Shown here piece after piece: positions 19,797 through 30,038 of a stretch of DNA of 64,000 bases (position 1 is its first letter; each line of letters starts with the position of its first letter). The notes under the pieces are model-generated. The model had not been told where the DNA came from. It saw only the letters and a list, made by a program, of their open reading frames with translations, and did not search any database. Made by a program: the position numbers and the translations under genes. This DNA is from Devosia neptuniae (GTDB lineage: Bacteria; Pseudomonadota; Alphaproteobacteria; Rhizobiales; Devosiaceae), in NCBI RefSeq assembly GCF_025452235.1, contig NZ_CP104965.1:3406501-3470500 (forward strand), read 5' to 3'.

Positions 19797-21232
19797 GTCT
19801 CTGGCAGCGGATTATAGGGAACCACCGTCACGCCCGAACTCTGGATGAACAATTCGCGGACATCCAGATCATGCGGGCCGTGGCGCTTCTTGACCACGGT
19901 GATGTTGCGCCGCAGGCGGCCATCATGCTCAACGATCCGCAGCAGCAGGACGGTGTCACCCAGGAAGCTCACATCGACATCGATGCCCAGATTTTGACCC
20001 AACAGGCCATGCTGGGCCACGATGAGCATGGTCAGCACCCCTGCCCGCGCCAGGTATTTGAGCAGCGTCTGGATATCGCGCACCGCCTTTTCGCGATGCG
20101 GCAGCGAATTGAGATAACCGGTGAAACTGTCGATCACCACGACGCGGGTCTTGTTCTCCTCGACCACGCGCTGGACGATCTGGCCGAACTCGCCGGGGGA
20201 AATCTCGTTGGGGTTGAAATCGTGGATGATCAACTGGCCATCCCGATGGAACTGGCGCAGGTCCATGCCAAGGCCTTCGGAGCGCCGGAAGAAGGTTTCG
20301 AGGCGTTCCTCGAACAGGAACAACGCCACGCTCTCGCCGCGCTTGAGGGCGGCGGTGGCGTAGAGCGAGGACATGGTGGATTTGCCGGTGCCCGACTGGC
20401 CGATCACCAGCGTGGTGGTGCCCGATTCCTGGCCGCCGCCGAACATTTCGTCGAGTGCGTCGACGCCCGACTTGATCAATTGCGGCTTGACCGTTTCGGA
20501 CGCAGCGCCGGGGACGAGGCGAGGGAAGACCACGACGCCTTCGCGCTCACGGATGGCCATGTCGTGATAGCCGTCGGCAACGGGCACGCCGCGCATCTTG
20601 CTGACTTCGACGCGCCGGCGCACGCTGCCATATTCCTCGAGGGACTTGTCGAAGCGGATGACGCCGTGGGCGATACCTTCGACTTCCTCGCCATTGCGGT
20701 CGGGGCCGCTGGTCTGGGTGTCGAGCAGCAGGGCGACAACGTTCCGCTTGGCGAGGAAGGCCTTGAAGCCGAGCAGTTCGCGACGGAAGCGCGGGGTGTC
20801 GCCCGTGATCAGGCGGATTTCGAGCAGCGAGTCGTAGACCAGCCGATCGGGCTTGTGCTCTTCGATCGCCGCTTCGATGGCGCGCCGTGTTTCATCGAGC
20901 CGCAATTCGGCGGTCTGGAAAATGGTCTGATCGGCGGCTGAATTGACGGCGTCGGAGGCCGACAGCTCCTCGATGCGGATGCCATCAAGGCTCCAGCCAT
21001 GGGAGGTGGCAATGGCGTTGAGCTCGGCGGCGGTTTGGGACAGGCTGACATAGATGCAGCTCTCGCCATTTTCGAGGCCGGCGCGCAGGAACTGCAGCGC
21101 CGCGGTGGTCTTTCCCGAGCCGGGGGCGCCTTGCAGAATGTAAAGATTGGAGGCCGGAAGGCCGCCGCGCAGGATTTCATCCAAACCGAGAATGCCCGTG
21201 CTGGCGACGGTTGCCTTCTTGTTTTTGGCCAT
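19793..21232 (-). CDS. KaiC-like double-domain ATPase
   Basis: 479 residues from the ATG at 21232, with GGAG upstream. Two RecA-like domains are visible. The first has Walker A GAPGSGKT (35-42) and Walker B aspartate D134; the second has GQSGTGKST (278-286) and D368. In KaiC two catalytic glutamates follow each Walker A; domain 2 keeps them (E308-E309 in FLFEER), but domain 1 has S65-Q66 (YVSLSQT). At the autophosphorylation pair of the second domain the sequence is S422-F423 (VSFLGDT) instead of Ser-Thr. No kaiA or kaiB is present. Inference: a diverged KaiC acting as a nucleotide-dependent switch for the adjacent kinase. Confidence 0.9.
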   Translation of the reverse strand: MAKNKKATVASTGILGLDEILRGGLPASNLYILQGAPGSGKTTAALQFLRAGLENGESCIYVSLSQTAAELNAIATSHGWSLDGIRIEELSASDAVNSAADQTIFQTAELRLDETRRAIEAAIEEHKPDRLVYDSLLEIRLITGDTPRFRRELLGFKAFLAKRNVVALLLDTQTSGPDRNGEEVEGIAHGVIRFDKSLEEYGSVRRRVEVSKMRGVPVADGYHDMAIREREGVVVFPRLVPGAASETVKPQLIKSGVDALDEMFGGGQESGTTTLVIGQSGTGKSTMSSLYATAALKRGESVALFLFEERLETFFRRSEGLGMDLRQFHRDGQLIIHDFNPNEISPGEFGQIVQRVVEENKTRVVVIDSFTGYLNSLPHREKAVRDIQTLLKYLARAGVLTMLIVAQHGLLGQNLGIDVDVSFLGDTVLLLRIVEHDGRLRRNITVVKKRHGPHDLDVRELFIQSSGVTVVPYNPLPET

Positions 21233-21396
21233 TTTTATCTCCGGCAAATGGGCGTGACGGAGACTCAAGTCTGATCCGTTACCCGTCATGACGCTTTTAA
21301 GTTTGAACTAGGGAGTTGAGGATCGGGACGCGCGGGGGCTGACGTCCTCGCCTTTGCCAAACGCTCGAGTTTTTAAACGGTTGCACCGCCCCGGTG

Positions 21397-21421
21397 GGAA
21401 CAAAGCTGGCCGGGTTCCGTT
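21397..21421 (+). promoter_or_regulatory. EcfG-type general-stress promoter for treZ-treY
   Basis: GGAAC (21397-21401), exactly 16 bases, then CGTT (21418-21421) match the alphaproteobacterial EcfG consensus (GGAAC-N16/17-CGTT) with no mismatch. The start of transcription would be about 26 bases before the treZ ATG. Trehalose genes are classic members of this regulon, which makes the match credible. Confidence 0.75.
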
Positions 21422-21453
21422 CTGTCCGTCGCTCCAACGGATTGGCTTCATAG

Positions 21454-23304
21454 ATGTTTCGACCTGACGCTCTTGGCGCCGTGCCGTTTGGCAGCGGCAC
21501 CCGTTTCTCGCTCTGGGCCTTGGGCCATGACGCGGCCGCAGTGGAGATCGAGGGCGTCGGAACGTTCGACCTGGAGCCCGTTGGAGACGGCTATTTCAGC
21601 ACCGACATCCCTGGCATCGGCGTTGGCGCCCGCTATTGGTTCCGCATCGATAATGGGCCGCGCGTGCCTGATCTGGCATCGCGCTGCCAGCCGGAGGGCA
21701 ATGACGGCCCGTCCGTGGTCGTTGCCAGCGATTTTGCCTGGAGCGATGCCGGCTGGGGCGGCGTCGAACGGCGCGACCAGGTGCTCTATGAATTGCATAT
21801 CGGCGCCTTCACCCGGCAAGGCACCTGGCAGGCGGCGACTAGCCGGTTGGCGGCGCTGCGCGAATTGGGCGTCACCATTGTGCAGGTGATGCCGGTGGGC
21901 ACGTTCAAGGGGCAGTTCGGCTGGGGTTATGATACCACCCTGCCCTATGCGCCATTCGCGGCTTATGGCGCGCCGGATGACATGCGAGCCTTTGTCGATG
22001 CGGCGCATGCCTGCGGCATCGGCGTCATTCTCGACGTCGTCTACAATCATGTCGGGATTGGCGACCATTATCGCGCTTACAGCGAGCACTATTTCACCAC
22101 GCGCTACGAGAATGAGTGGGGCGCGAGCTTCAACTACGATGGGGAAGGCTCGCGTGCCGTTCGCGACTTTGTCACCGGCAATGCGGTCTATTGGATCAGG
22201 GATTTTCACCTTGACGGACTGCGGATCGACGCGGCGCAGGCCATGTTCGGCGCGAGCGAGGAGCATATCTTGGCCGAGATCACCCGGTCGGTACGGGCGG
22301 CCGCCGGCGGCCGGGCGACCTATGTCGTGGTGGAGAATCAACCGCAGGAACACCGGATGATCGATCCACCCGAACGGGGCGGCCACGGCATGGATGCCAT
22401 GGTCAGCGACGATTTCCAGCATGCCGTGCGGGTCGCGGCGACAGGGCACAACGACTTCTACTATCGCGATTATCTGGGCACGCCGCAGGAACTGGTCTCG
22501 GCGGTCAAATACGGCTTCCTCTATCAGGGCCAGCGCTCGGATATGCGCGACAAGGCCTATGGCACCTATAATCTGGCGACGCCGCCGGAGCATTTCGTGC
22601 ATTTTCTTGAAAACCACGACCAGGTGGCCAATTCGGCGCGGGGCTTCCGACTATCGCGCCTGATGTCCCCGGCCCGGCTGCGTGCCGTAACCAGCCTGTT
22701 ACTGCTGGGGCCACAGACGCCATGCCTGTTCCAGGGGCAAGAATTTGGCGCCACCAATCCATTCCTCTATTTCTTCGGTGTCAGCGGCGACGATGCCCGC
22801 GCCGTTGCCGAGGGGCGGCGGAAATCGCTGACCAATTTCCCCGGCGTTGCCGACCCGGTAATGCAGGAACGGCTGCCCGATCCGGCAGACCCGGCAACAT
22901 TCGAGGCCAGCAAGCTCGACTGGGCCGAGGCCGAACGCCATGCCGGCATTCTCGCCCTGCATCGCGACCTGTTGCGGATGCGGCGCGAAGACCCCGCCTT
23001 CTCGCAGGCCGGCGAAAGGCGGGTCGATGGCGCGGTGATTGGAGAGGCTGCCTTGTTGATCCGCTATTTCACGCCTGACCCCAGCGGTCATCGCCTGCTC
23101 CTGCTTAATCTGGGGCGGGATTTGCAGATTGGCGTGGTCGCCGAACCGTTACTGGCCCCGGCCGATGGCCATCGCTGGCAGGTGGCCTGGTCGAGCGAGC
23201 ATCCCGACTATGACGGCGCTGGCCGGCGGCCGATCGATCCCGAAAAATTCTGGATATTACCCAGCGATTGCGCCCTGGTGTTGCGCAGCGAGCCCCGATC
23301 GTGA
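21454..23304 (+). CDS. treZ: Malto-oligosyltrehalose trehalohydrolase
   Basis: Releases trehalose from maltooligosyl-trehalose made by TreY; cytoplasmic GH13 enzyme, 616 residues. Visible parts are a CBM48-like N-terminal domain, then the (beta/alpha)8 barrel with VILDVVYNHVG, the nucleophile region FHLDGLRIDAAQAM, the acid/base region YVVVENQPQ (Glu) and VHFLENHDQVANSARG (transition-state Asp). The stop overlaps the treY start as GTGA. It is divergent from the KaiC-like operon. Confidence 0.95.
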   Translation: MFRPDALGAVPFGSGTRFSLWALGHDAAAVEIEGVGTFDLEPVGDGYFSTDIPGIGVGARYWFRIDNGPRVPDLASRCQPEGNDGPSVVVASDFAWSDAGWGGVERRDQVLYELHIGAFTRQGTWQAATSRLAALRELGVTIVQVMPVGTFKGQFGWGYDTTLPYAPFAAYGAPDDMRAFVDAAHACGIGVILDVVYNHVGIGDHYRAYSEHYFTTRYENEWGASFNYDGEGSRAVRDFVTGNAVYWIRDFHLDGLRIDAAQAMFGASEEHILAEITRSVRAAAGGRATYVVVENQPQEHRMIDPPERGGHGMDAMVSDDFQHAVRVAATGHNDFYYRDYLGTPQELVSAVKYGFLYQGQRSDMRDKAYGTYNLATPPEHFVHFLENHDQVANSARGFRLSRLMSPARLRAVTSLLLLGPQTPCLFQGQEFGATNPFLYFFGVSGDDARAVAEGRRKSLTNFPGVADPVMQERLPDPADPATFEASKLDWAEAERHAGILALHRDLLRMRREDPAFSQAGERRVDGAVIGEAALLIRYFTPDPSGHRLLLLNLGRDLQIGVVAEPLLAPADGHRWQVAWSSEHPDYDGAGRRPIDPEKFWILPSDCALVLRSEPRS

Positions 23305-25727
23305 TCGCGCCCCGCGCCAGCTACCGGCTGCAGCTCAACAAGCATTTCACCTTTGCCGATGCCACGGCGCTGGTGCCTTATCTCGACGATCTGGGTGTCA
23401 GCCATGCCTACCTCTCGCCCGTGCTCAAGGCCCGGCCCGGCAGCACGCATGGCTATGACACGGTCGATCATGGCCAGCTCAATCCCGAGCTTGGTCCGTT
23501 CGAGGATTTCCGCAGGCTGGCGCGGACCCTGCAGACGCGTGGCATGGGCATCATTCTCGATTTCGTGCCCAATCACATGGGGGTGGGCGGGGCCGACAAC
23601 GCGCTCTGGCTCGACGTGCTCAAGCATGGGCCCGCCAGCCGCTATGCCGACTGGTTCGATATCAATTGGCATTCGGCCCGACCGGGTATGGAAGGCAAAT
23701 TGCTGGTGCCCTTTCTCGGCGCGACCTATGCCGAGAGCCTTGCTGCCGGCTACCTGCGGCTCAAACCTGACGGGGAGGGTTTTGCCGTCTGGGCACATGA
23801 TGGCGACAAGCTGCCGATCCGGCCAGAGGACGCCAGCGCGCTGCTGCAACACCATGGCAGCGCCGGTGCGGTCATCACCACCCATACCGGTCAGGCCGGC
23901 CATGCCGAAAGCTGGTCGGCGCTCGATAGCCTGATCGCGACGCAGCATTGGCGGCTGGTGCATTTCTCGACCGGGGCCGATGAGATCAACTACCGGCGCT
24001 TCTTCGTCAATAGTGACCTGGCGGGTATTCGCGTCGAGCGCCCCGACGTGTTCGCGCATGTGCATGCGCTGATCTTTTCGCTGATCGAGGAAGGGCTGGT
24101 TGATGGCCTGCGCATCGACCATATCGATGGCCTGCTGGACCCCAAGGGATATCTGGAAACGCTGCGCGCGCGCTGTCCACGCCCGATCTATCTGGTGGTC
24201 GAAAAAATCCTCGCGCCGCATGAGGCGCTGCGGAAGGATTGGCCGATCGATGGCACCACCGGCTATGAGGTCGGTGCGCAATTGATCCGCGTGTTGACGC
24301 GCGGTGCGGGCGAGCCGGCGGTGAGCCAAAATTATGCGGCATTCGTTGGCGAAGTGACCCCGCTGCATGAGGAGATTTACCACTGCAAGCTGCGCGTGAT
24401 GGACAATGAGCTGGCCGCCGAACTGGCGGCGCTAGCCCGGTATTTTGCTGCCATAGCGTGGTCGGAGGCGGCTACGGCCGACTTGAGCGAAGCGGGCCTG
24501 CGCCGGGCCCTGCGCGAAATCATCGCCCAATTGCAGGTCTATCGCAGCTATGCCGACCATACTGGTATGACGGCGCGCGACCGGCGCGAGATCGGCTATG
24601 CGGTTGCTCGGGCGCGGCGGCAGCAAAAACAGATCCAGCCCATGCTGTTCGACTTCGTGGGGGCCGTGCTGGGTGGAACGCTGGGCGCAGCCTATGATCC
24701 CAGGGCGATTGCGCGAGCGGTCGGCAGGTTCCAGCAATATTGCGGTCCGGTCATGGCCAAGGGTTTTGAGGACACCGCGCTTTATCGCTATAACCGGCTC
24801 GTTGCGCTCAATGACGTGGGCGCGCATCCGGATCGGTTCGCGCTGTCCGTCGCCGCATTCCACGACAGCAATCGGCGGCGGCAGGCCAATCACCCCATCT
24901 CGATGCTGGCGACCTCGACGCATGACAGCAAGCGCGGCGAGGATATCCGCGCCCTCATCGCCGCCATTGCGGATGCGCCGGACCTGTGGGCTACGGCGGT
25001 GGCGGAATGGCGGGCCATGCTGGCGGTCGATGGCCGCGACACCATCCATCCCAATGACCTTTATCTGTTGTTTCAGCTGCTGCTCGGCGGCTGGCCGGTT
25101 TCGGGCGATGCCGATGATCTCTGCGCGCGCCTGCAGGGCGCCATGGTCAAATCGCTGCGGGAGGCCCGGCTGCGCAGCGATTGGGGTGTCAATGACACCG
25201 CCTATGAGGCCGCGGTGACCGGCTTTGTCGAACAGGCACTGGTCAATGATCGCTTTCTCGCCAGTTTTCAGGCGAGCAGCGCGCCGCTGCGCCAGACCGG
25301 CCAGCGCAAGGCGCTGATCCAGGCGGCGCTCAAGCTGACGATACCAGGCGTGCCCGATATCTATCGCGGCGCGGAGGATTGGGAGCAGAGCTTTGTCGAC
25401 CCGGACAATCGGCGGCCGGTGGATTTTGCTGCCCTGGCCCGGCGGCTGGCGCAGCCATTGCCCGGACGGGATGACAAGCTGATCCTGACGCAGAGCCTAT
25501 TGCAGTTGCGTCGCCGGCTATCTGGCCTGTTCAGCGAAGGCAGCTATGAGGCCGTGGATTGCGGCCCCGATGTGCTGGCGTTCCGCCGCCGGCTCGGTGC
25601 CGACGAGCTTGTGGTGTTGGCCGATCTTTCCCTAGGGCACGACGCGGGTCTTCCCACCATTGCGGACCTGCCGACTATCTATGGATCGGCGGCCGGGCCC
25701 GTCTGGATCATGGCGGGCAAGCGCTAG
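23301..25727 (+). CDS. treY: Malto-oligosyltrehalose synthase
   Basis: Converts the reducing end of maltodextrins to an alpha,alpha-1,1 trehalose unit. The GTG at 23301, overlapping the treZ stop (GTGA), gives 808 residues starting at VIAPRASYRLQLNKHFTFAD; a longer frame to an upstream ATG is inside treZ. GH13 motifs are IILDFVPNHMG, VDGLRIDHIDGLLDP and LVVEKILAPHE, then STHDSKRGEDIRA. treX is not in this window. The next gene converges with a single base between the stops. Confidence 0.95.
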   Translation: MIAPRASYRLQLNKHFTFADATALVPYLDDLGVSHAYLSPVLKARPGSTHGYDTVDHGQLNPELGPFEDFRRLARTLQTRGMGIILDFVPNHMGVGGADNALWLDVLKHGPASRYADWFDINWHSARPGMEGKLLVPFLGATYAESLAAGYLRLKPDGEGFAVWAHDGDKLPIRPEDASALLQHHGSAGAVITTHTGQAGHAESWSALDSLIATQHWRLVHFSTGADEINYRRFFVNSDLAGIRVERPDVFAHVHALIFSLIEEGLVDGLRIDHIDGLLDPKGYLETLRARCPRPIYLVVEKILAPHEALRKDWPIDGTTGYEVGAQLIRVLTRGAGEPAVSQNYAAFVGEVTPLHEEIYHCKLRVMDNELAAELAALARYFAAIAWSEAATADLSEAGLRRALREIIAQLQVYRSYADHTGMTARDRREIGYAVARARRQQKQIQPMLFDFVGAVLGGTLGAAYDPRAIARAVGRFQQYCGPVMAKGFEDTALYRYNRLVALNDVGAHPDRFALSVAAFHDSNRRRQANHPISMLATSTHDSKRGEDIRALIAAIADAPDLWATAVAEWRAMLAVDGRDTIHPNDLYLLFQLLLGGWPVSGDADDLCARLQGAMVKSLREARLRSDWGVNDTAYEAAVTGFVEQALVNDRFLASFQASSAPLRQTGQRKALIQAALKLTIPGVPDIYRGAEDWEQSFVDPDNRRPVDFAALARRLAQPLPGRDDKLILTQSLLQLRRRLSGLFSEGSYEAVDCGPDVLAFRRRLGADELVVLADLSLGHDAGLPTIADLPTIYGSAAGPVWIMAGKR

Positions 25728-25728
25728 G

Positions 25729-26661
25729 CTATGTGCCTTCTACCGGGGCCACGGCGTAGATGCGGGCGGCGAAGCGCTGCAAATCGAGGGCGAGCTGCTC
25801 GGCGACGAGCAGGGTAGCGCCAGTCAATTGCCGGCGGGCGGGCGTGACCACGGCCATTTCCAGCGGGCTGAGGCGCAGGCCGGCGATGGGGACGGCCTTG
25901 ACCAGGCCCTCCTCCAACTCCTTGAGCAGGCCGATGCAGGTGAAAAAGGCGATGCCGTCGCCGGACAGGATGAGGGGTTTCAGCATCATCTGGCTGTTGG
26001 TGGCCACAAAGGTGCGGCTGACGCGATCGAGCGAACCCAGCTCCCAGGCGATGATCGAGCTCATCACCTCGTGGTCGAGCTGGAGCAGCAAGCGAAACTG
26101 GGCGCATTCCTGAAGGGTGACGCTCGCCTGCCGGGCAAGTGGATGGCTAGAGGCCACGATGGCGCGCAGCGGCATTCGCACGCCGGTGACCACGTCGATA
26201 TCGGGCGGCCGGGCGAGATCGAAGGTGATGCCGATATCGCAATCGCCCTCGGCAAGCAGCTTGAAGATCGTGTTGTAACTCTCTGTACGAATACGAAAAT
26301 CGATCGCCGGATGCTGCTGGTGAAACCGCCGCACAAATTCCGGCAGGAACTGAATGCCCAGGCTATCGAGGCACGCGATGTGCACCCGCCCGGTGCGCTT
26401 GCCGCGCATTTCCCCGATTTCGGACCGCATCAAATCGAAATGGCGCAGCGTCTCGGTGGCGTGCCGCAGCACGATTTCCCCGGCATGGGTCAGGCGCAGG
26501 CCATCGGAAAAGCGCTCGAACAGGGGCGTGCCCAATTCGTCCTCGAGCTTCTTGATCTGCCGGCTCAGGGCGGAGGTTGCCACATGCAATTCCTCCGACG
26601 CCTTGCGGATAGAACCGGAGCGCGCCACCTCGGCAAAGTAGCGCAGGATGCTGGCATGCAT
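25729..26661 (-). CDS. LysR-family regulator at the end of the catabolic operon
   Basis: 310 residues. The N-terminal winged helix-turn-helix is LRYFAEVARSGSIRKASEEL followed by HVATSALSRQIKKLEDELGT, then a substrate-binding domain from about residue 92. It lies 61 bases after the crotonase gene on the same strand, so it may be the last gene of that operon or have its own promoter. Its 3' end nearly touches treY. Likely a regulator of the importer/CoA operon, an inference from position. Confidence 0.92.
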   Translation of the reverse strand: MHASILRYFAEVARSGSIRKASEELHVATSALSRQIKKLEDELGTPLFERFSDGLRLTHAGEIVLRHATETLRHFDLMRSEIGEMRGKRTGRVHIACLDSLGIQFLPEFVRRFHQQHPAIDFRIRTESYNTIFKLLAEGDCDIGITFDLARPPDIDVVTGVRMPLRAIVASSHPLARQASVTLQECAQFRLLLQLDHEVMSSIIAWELGSLDRVSRTFVATNSQMMLKPLILSGDGIAFFTCIGLLKELEEGLVKAVPIAGLRLSPLEMAVVTPARRQLTGATLLVAEQLALDLQRFAARIYAVAPVEGT

Positions 26662-26722
26662 GGCGGGCCTGTCGTGAAAAATCGCTTCGTTCCCCTAGTC
26701 CTAGCATGGCGCGGCAAATGCG

Positions 26723-27504
<782 letters not shown>

Positions 27505-27508
<4 letters not shown>

Positions 27509-28656
27509 TCGGCGGCTTCCTGCTTCAGTTCGGCCAGGATCGCTTCATTGTGCTCGCCCAGGGTGGGCGGCTTGAGGCGGATGGAGACTTGCGCATTCGA
27601 CATGTCGATGGGCGAGCCGATGACCCGCACGGGACCGGCTGGCGTTTCACCGACCTCGAGGATCAGCTTGTTGATCAGCGTCTGCTCGTCGGCCAACGCC
27701 TCGGGGAGCGAACGCACTTCCGAGCAGAGAATGTCTACTTCTTCCAAGCGCTTGAGCCAATGTGCTGTGGTATTGGTTGCGAACTGCTGGCGGAATACGG
27801 CTTGCAGCGCCGGCCGCGTGGCCATTTGGGCGTCGAAATCCTTGTGCTCGGGCTTTTGCGACAGATCCTCAATGCCCAAAGCGGTGCAGATGTCCTGCAG
27901 AGGATTGGTTTTGAAGGCGCCGACCATGACGAGCGCGCCGTCGGTGGTTTCAAACACGCCGGTCAGCGGGAAGGCCGACCAGTTCAGCTCCTTGTTGCGC
28001 ATCAGATGCATGGTGCCTTCCTGCATCTGCATGGCGATGAGCGAGCTATAGAGGCTGACGGCAACCTGCTGGCCCTCGCCGGTGCGGTCGCGATGAAGGA
28101 GCGCCAATAGGATGCCCTGGACCAGATGCATGCCGGCCGAGTAATCGGCCAGCGTTGTCGAATAGACGGCGGTGGGGTGGGTATTGTCGGATTTGCGCTC
28201 CATCACCCCGGTCAGGGCCTGGGCCAGGGTGTCCTGGCCGCCCTTGTGGCGGTAGGGACCTTCCAGGCCGAACCCGGTGCCCACGGCATAGACCAGCCGC
28301 TTGTTAATTTTCTTCAGATCGTCATAGCCGAAGCCCATGCGTTCCATCACGCCGGGGCGGAAATTGTTGACGACCACATCGGCGGTCCGCAGCAATTCGA
28401 GCACGGCGGCGCGGGCCTCGGGGGCCTTGAGGTCCAGCGCCAGGCTCTTCTTGTTACGGTTGAGCGAGGTGAAGACGGGGTTGTTGAGGCCGTCGGGGTC
28501 CGAGCCTAGCGACCAGCGCGACAGGTCGCCAATCTTGGCCTTTTCGACCTTGATCACCTCGGCGCCATAGTCGGCCAGCATCTGGGTGCAGCACGGACCA
28601 AGCATGACCTGGGTGAAATCCACGACGCGAATGCCATCGAGCGGAAGAGAACTCAT
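27505..28656 (-). CDS. Class III (CaiB/BaiF-type) CoA-transferase
   Basis: 383 residues. The N-terminus LDGIRVVDFTQVMLGPCCTQ, the segment YGAEVIKVEK, SLNRNKKSLALDLK and NFRPGVMERMGFGYDDL are standard for the family; the catalytic aspartate is in GGQDTLAQALTG. These enzymes move CoA from a donor thioester to a carboxylic acid. It overlaps the flavoprotein and crotonase genes by 4 bases on each side, so the three proteins are made together. Confidence 0.92.
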
Positions 28657-30017
28657 TCTGCAGCCTCCAGAAAGAGGGCGTTGGCGGAGGGTATGTCGCC
28701 GGGGTCGGCGCCCTGGGCGCGCAGGCGCTGGCGGATTTCGGCGATGTCGGCATTTCGCACCGTGACGCCGCCATTAAGCGAGACCACGGCAGCAACGCCG
28801 GCAGCTTCGCCCATGGCCATGCAGGGCGGGATTTCGCGGCTCGACTTCTGGGCCTGGGGCGTCGCCGAATAGTGGCGACCGGCGACGATGAGCTGGTCGA
28901 TCTCCTTGGGCAGCATGGAGCGATAAGGCGTGTAGTAATCCCGCCCGCGGCAGATCGTGTCCTCGAAATGCCGGCGGTGCATGACGTCGTCCTTGCTGAC
29001 GACATAGGCGCCTTCTAGCAGGCGCGTCTGGCGCACGCCGGTCTGCGGCGCAAAGTCCACCACATAGGATTTTTCGAAACCCGGCATGTTCTCACGGGCG
29101 AAATCCAGCAGGCGGCCGATACGGGCCCTGCCCTCGAGTTCGGCGGCCGTGAGGTCTTCCACCTTCATGCCGCTCAGCTTGGGCATATGCGGGCAGTTAA
29201 GCCAGACAATGCCCGGCAGCGGCGTCTTGAGCCACCAGAAGGACCAGCACCCGCCGATCAGTCGCTTGGCTTCGTGATCGAGCGCCTTGAACTTTTCCGG
29301 CTCCTCGCGCTCGAAGCGCTCGGCCGCATCGGTATCAACCCCGCCCCAGCGGGAGACGGTGGTGAGGATGAAATCCGAACTGGTATGGGCCGCACCGGCA
29401 CTGGCGGCGACGTCGAGGTCGCCAGTCGTGTCGATGACGACACTGCCCATGATGGCCTCGAGCCCCGCCTTGGTCTGGCAGACCACGCCGGTGATCCGGC
29501 CATCTTCGACAATGGCGGAGGAGAACCAGCTGTGGAGGCGGATCTTGACCTTGGCGTCGGTCAGCAGGTCGTAGGAGGTCTGCTTGAAGGCGTCGGGATC
29601 GAAGGCGGCGGCGTAGCAGACCGGGTGCGGATTGGGATTGCTCTGGACGTGAAAGTCGAACAGGCCCCAGCGCGCCCAGCGTTGCCAGGCTTCCGGCGTG
29701 TCCCGGAACTCGATGGTGCGATCATTCTCGCTCGGCACCACGGCCAGACCCTTGCGCTCCATGCGCTCGATCATCTCGACGCAGATGCCTTTGACGGTGA
29801 TTTCAGCGCCATTGATCATGTCATCGAGCACCAGGACCATGCCACCAGCGGCAAGGCCACCGACATAGGGATAGCGCTCCAAAAGGGTCACGCTGGCGCC
29901 GTTGCGGGCGGCCGAGATGGCCGCCGAGATGCCGGCCGGGCCGCCACCGACGACGACGACATCCGACCGATCCACGACATTGACCTGCCGGGACGGCAAA
30001 ACGATTGGGGATTGCAT
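28653..30017 (-). CDS. FAD-dependent oxidoreductase of the catabolic operon
   Basis: 454 residues. The N-terminal dinucleotide-binding motif VVVVGGGPAGISAAISAARN (about residues 20-39) is followed by an E at the end of the second strand (LLERYP). The segment SVVIDTTGDLDVAASAG and the C-terminal GEAAGVAAVVSLNGG match the FAD-dependent oxidoreductases of the pfam12831 type, a broad family with few known substrates. GAGGAGG precedes the ATG. It lies between the permease and the CoA-transferase genes and may pass electrons to the ferredoxin encoded at 36046. Confidence 0.88.
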   Translation of the reverse strand: MQSPIVLPSRQVNVVDRSDVVVVGGGPAGISAAISAARNGASVTLLERYPYVGGLAAGGMVLVLDDMINGAEITVKGICVEMIERMERKGLAVVPSENDRTIEFRDTPEAWQRWARWGLFDFHVQSNPNPHPVCYAAAFDPDAFKQTSYDLLTDAKVKIRLHSWFSSAIVEDGRITGVVCQTKAGLEAIMGSVVIDTTGDLDVAASAGAAHTSSDFILTTVSRWGGVDTDAAERFEREEPEKFKALDHEAKRLIGGCWSFWWLKTPLPGIVWLNCPHMPKLSGMKVEDLTAAELEGRARIGRLLDFARENMPGFEKSYVVDFAPQTGVRQTRLLEGAYVVSKDDVMHRRHFEDTICRGRDYYTPYRSMLPKEIDQLIVAGRHYSATPQAQKSSREIPPCMAMGEAAGVAAVVSLNGGVTVRNADIAEIRQRLRAQGADPGDIPSANALFLEAAE

Positions 30018-30038
30018 GATGTAAATTCCTCCTCGCGC

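Noticed and set aside
21233..21453. EcfG promoter for the KaiC-like operon
   Set aside because: On the minus strand no GGAAC with CGTT at 16-17 bases was found; only the treZ-facing site exists.
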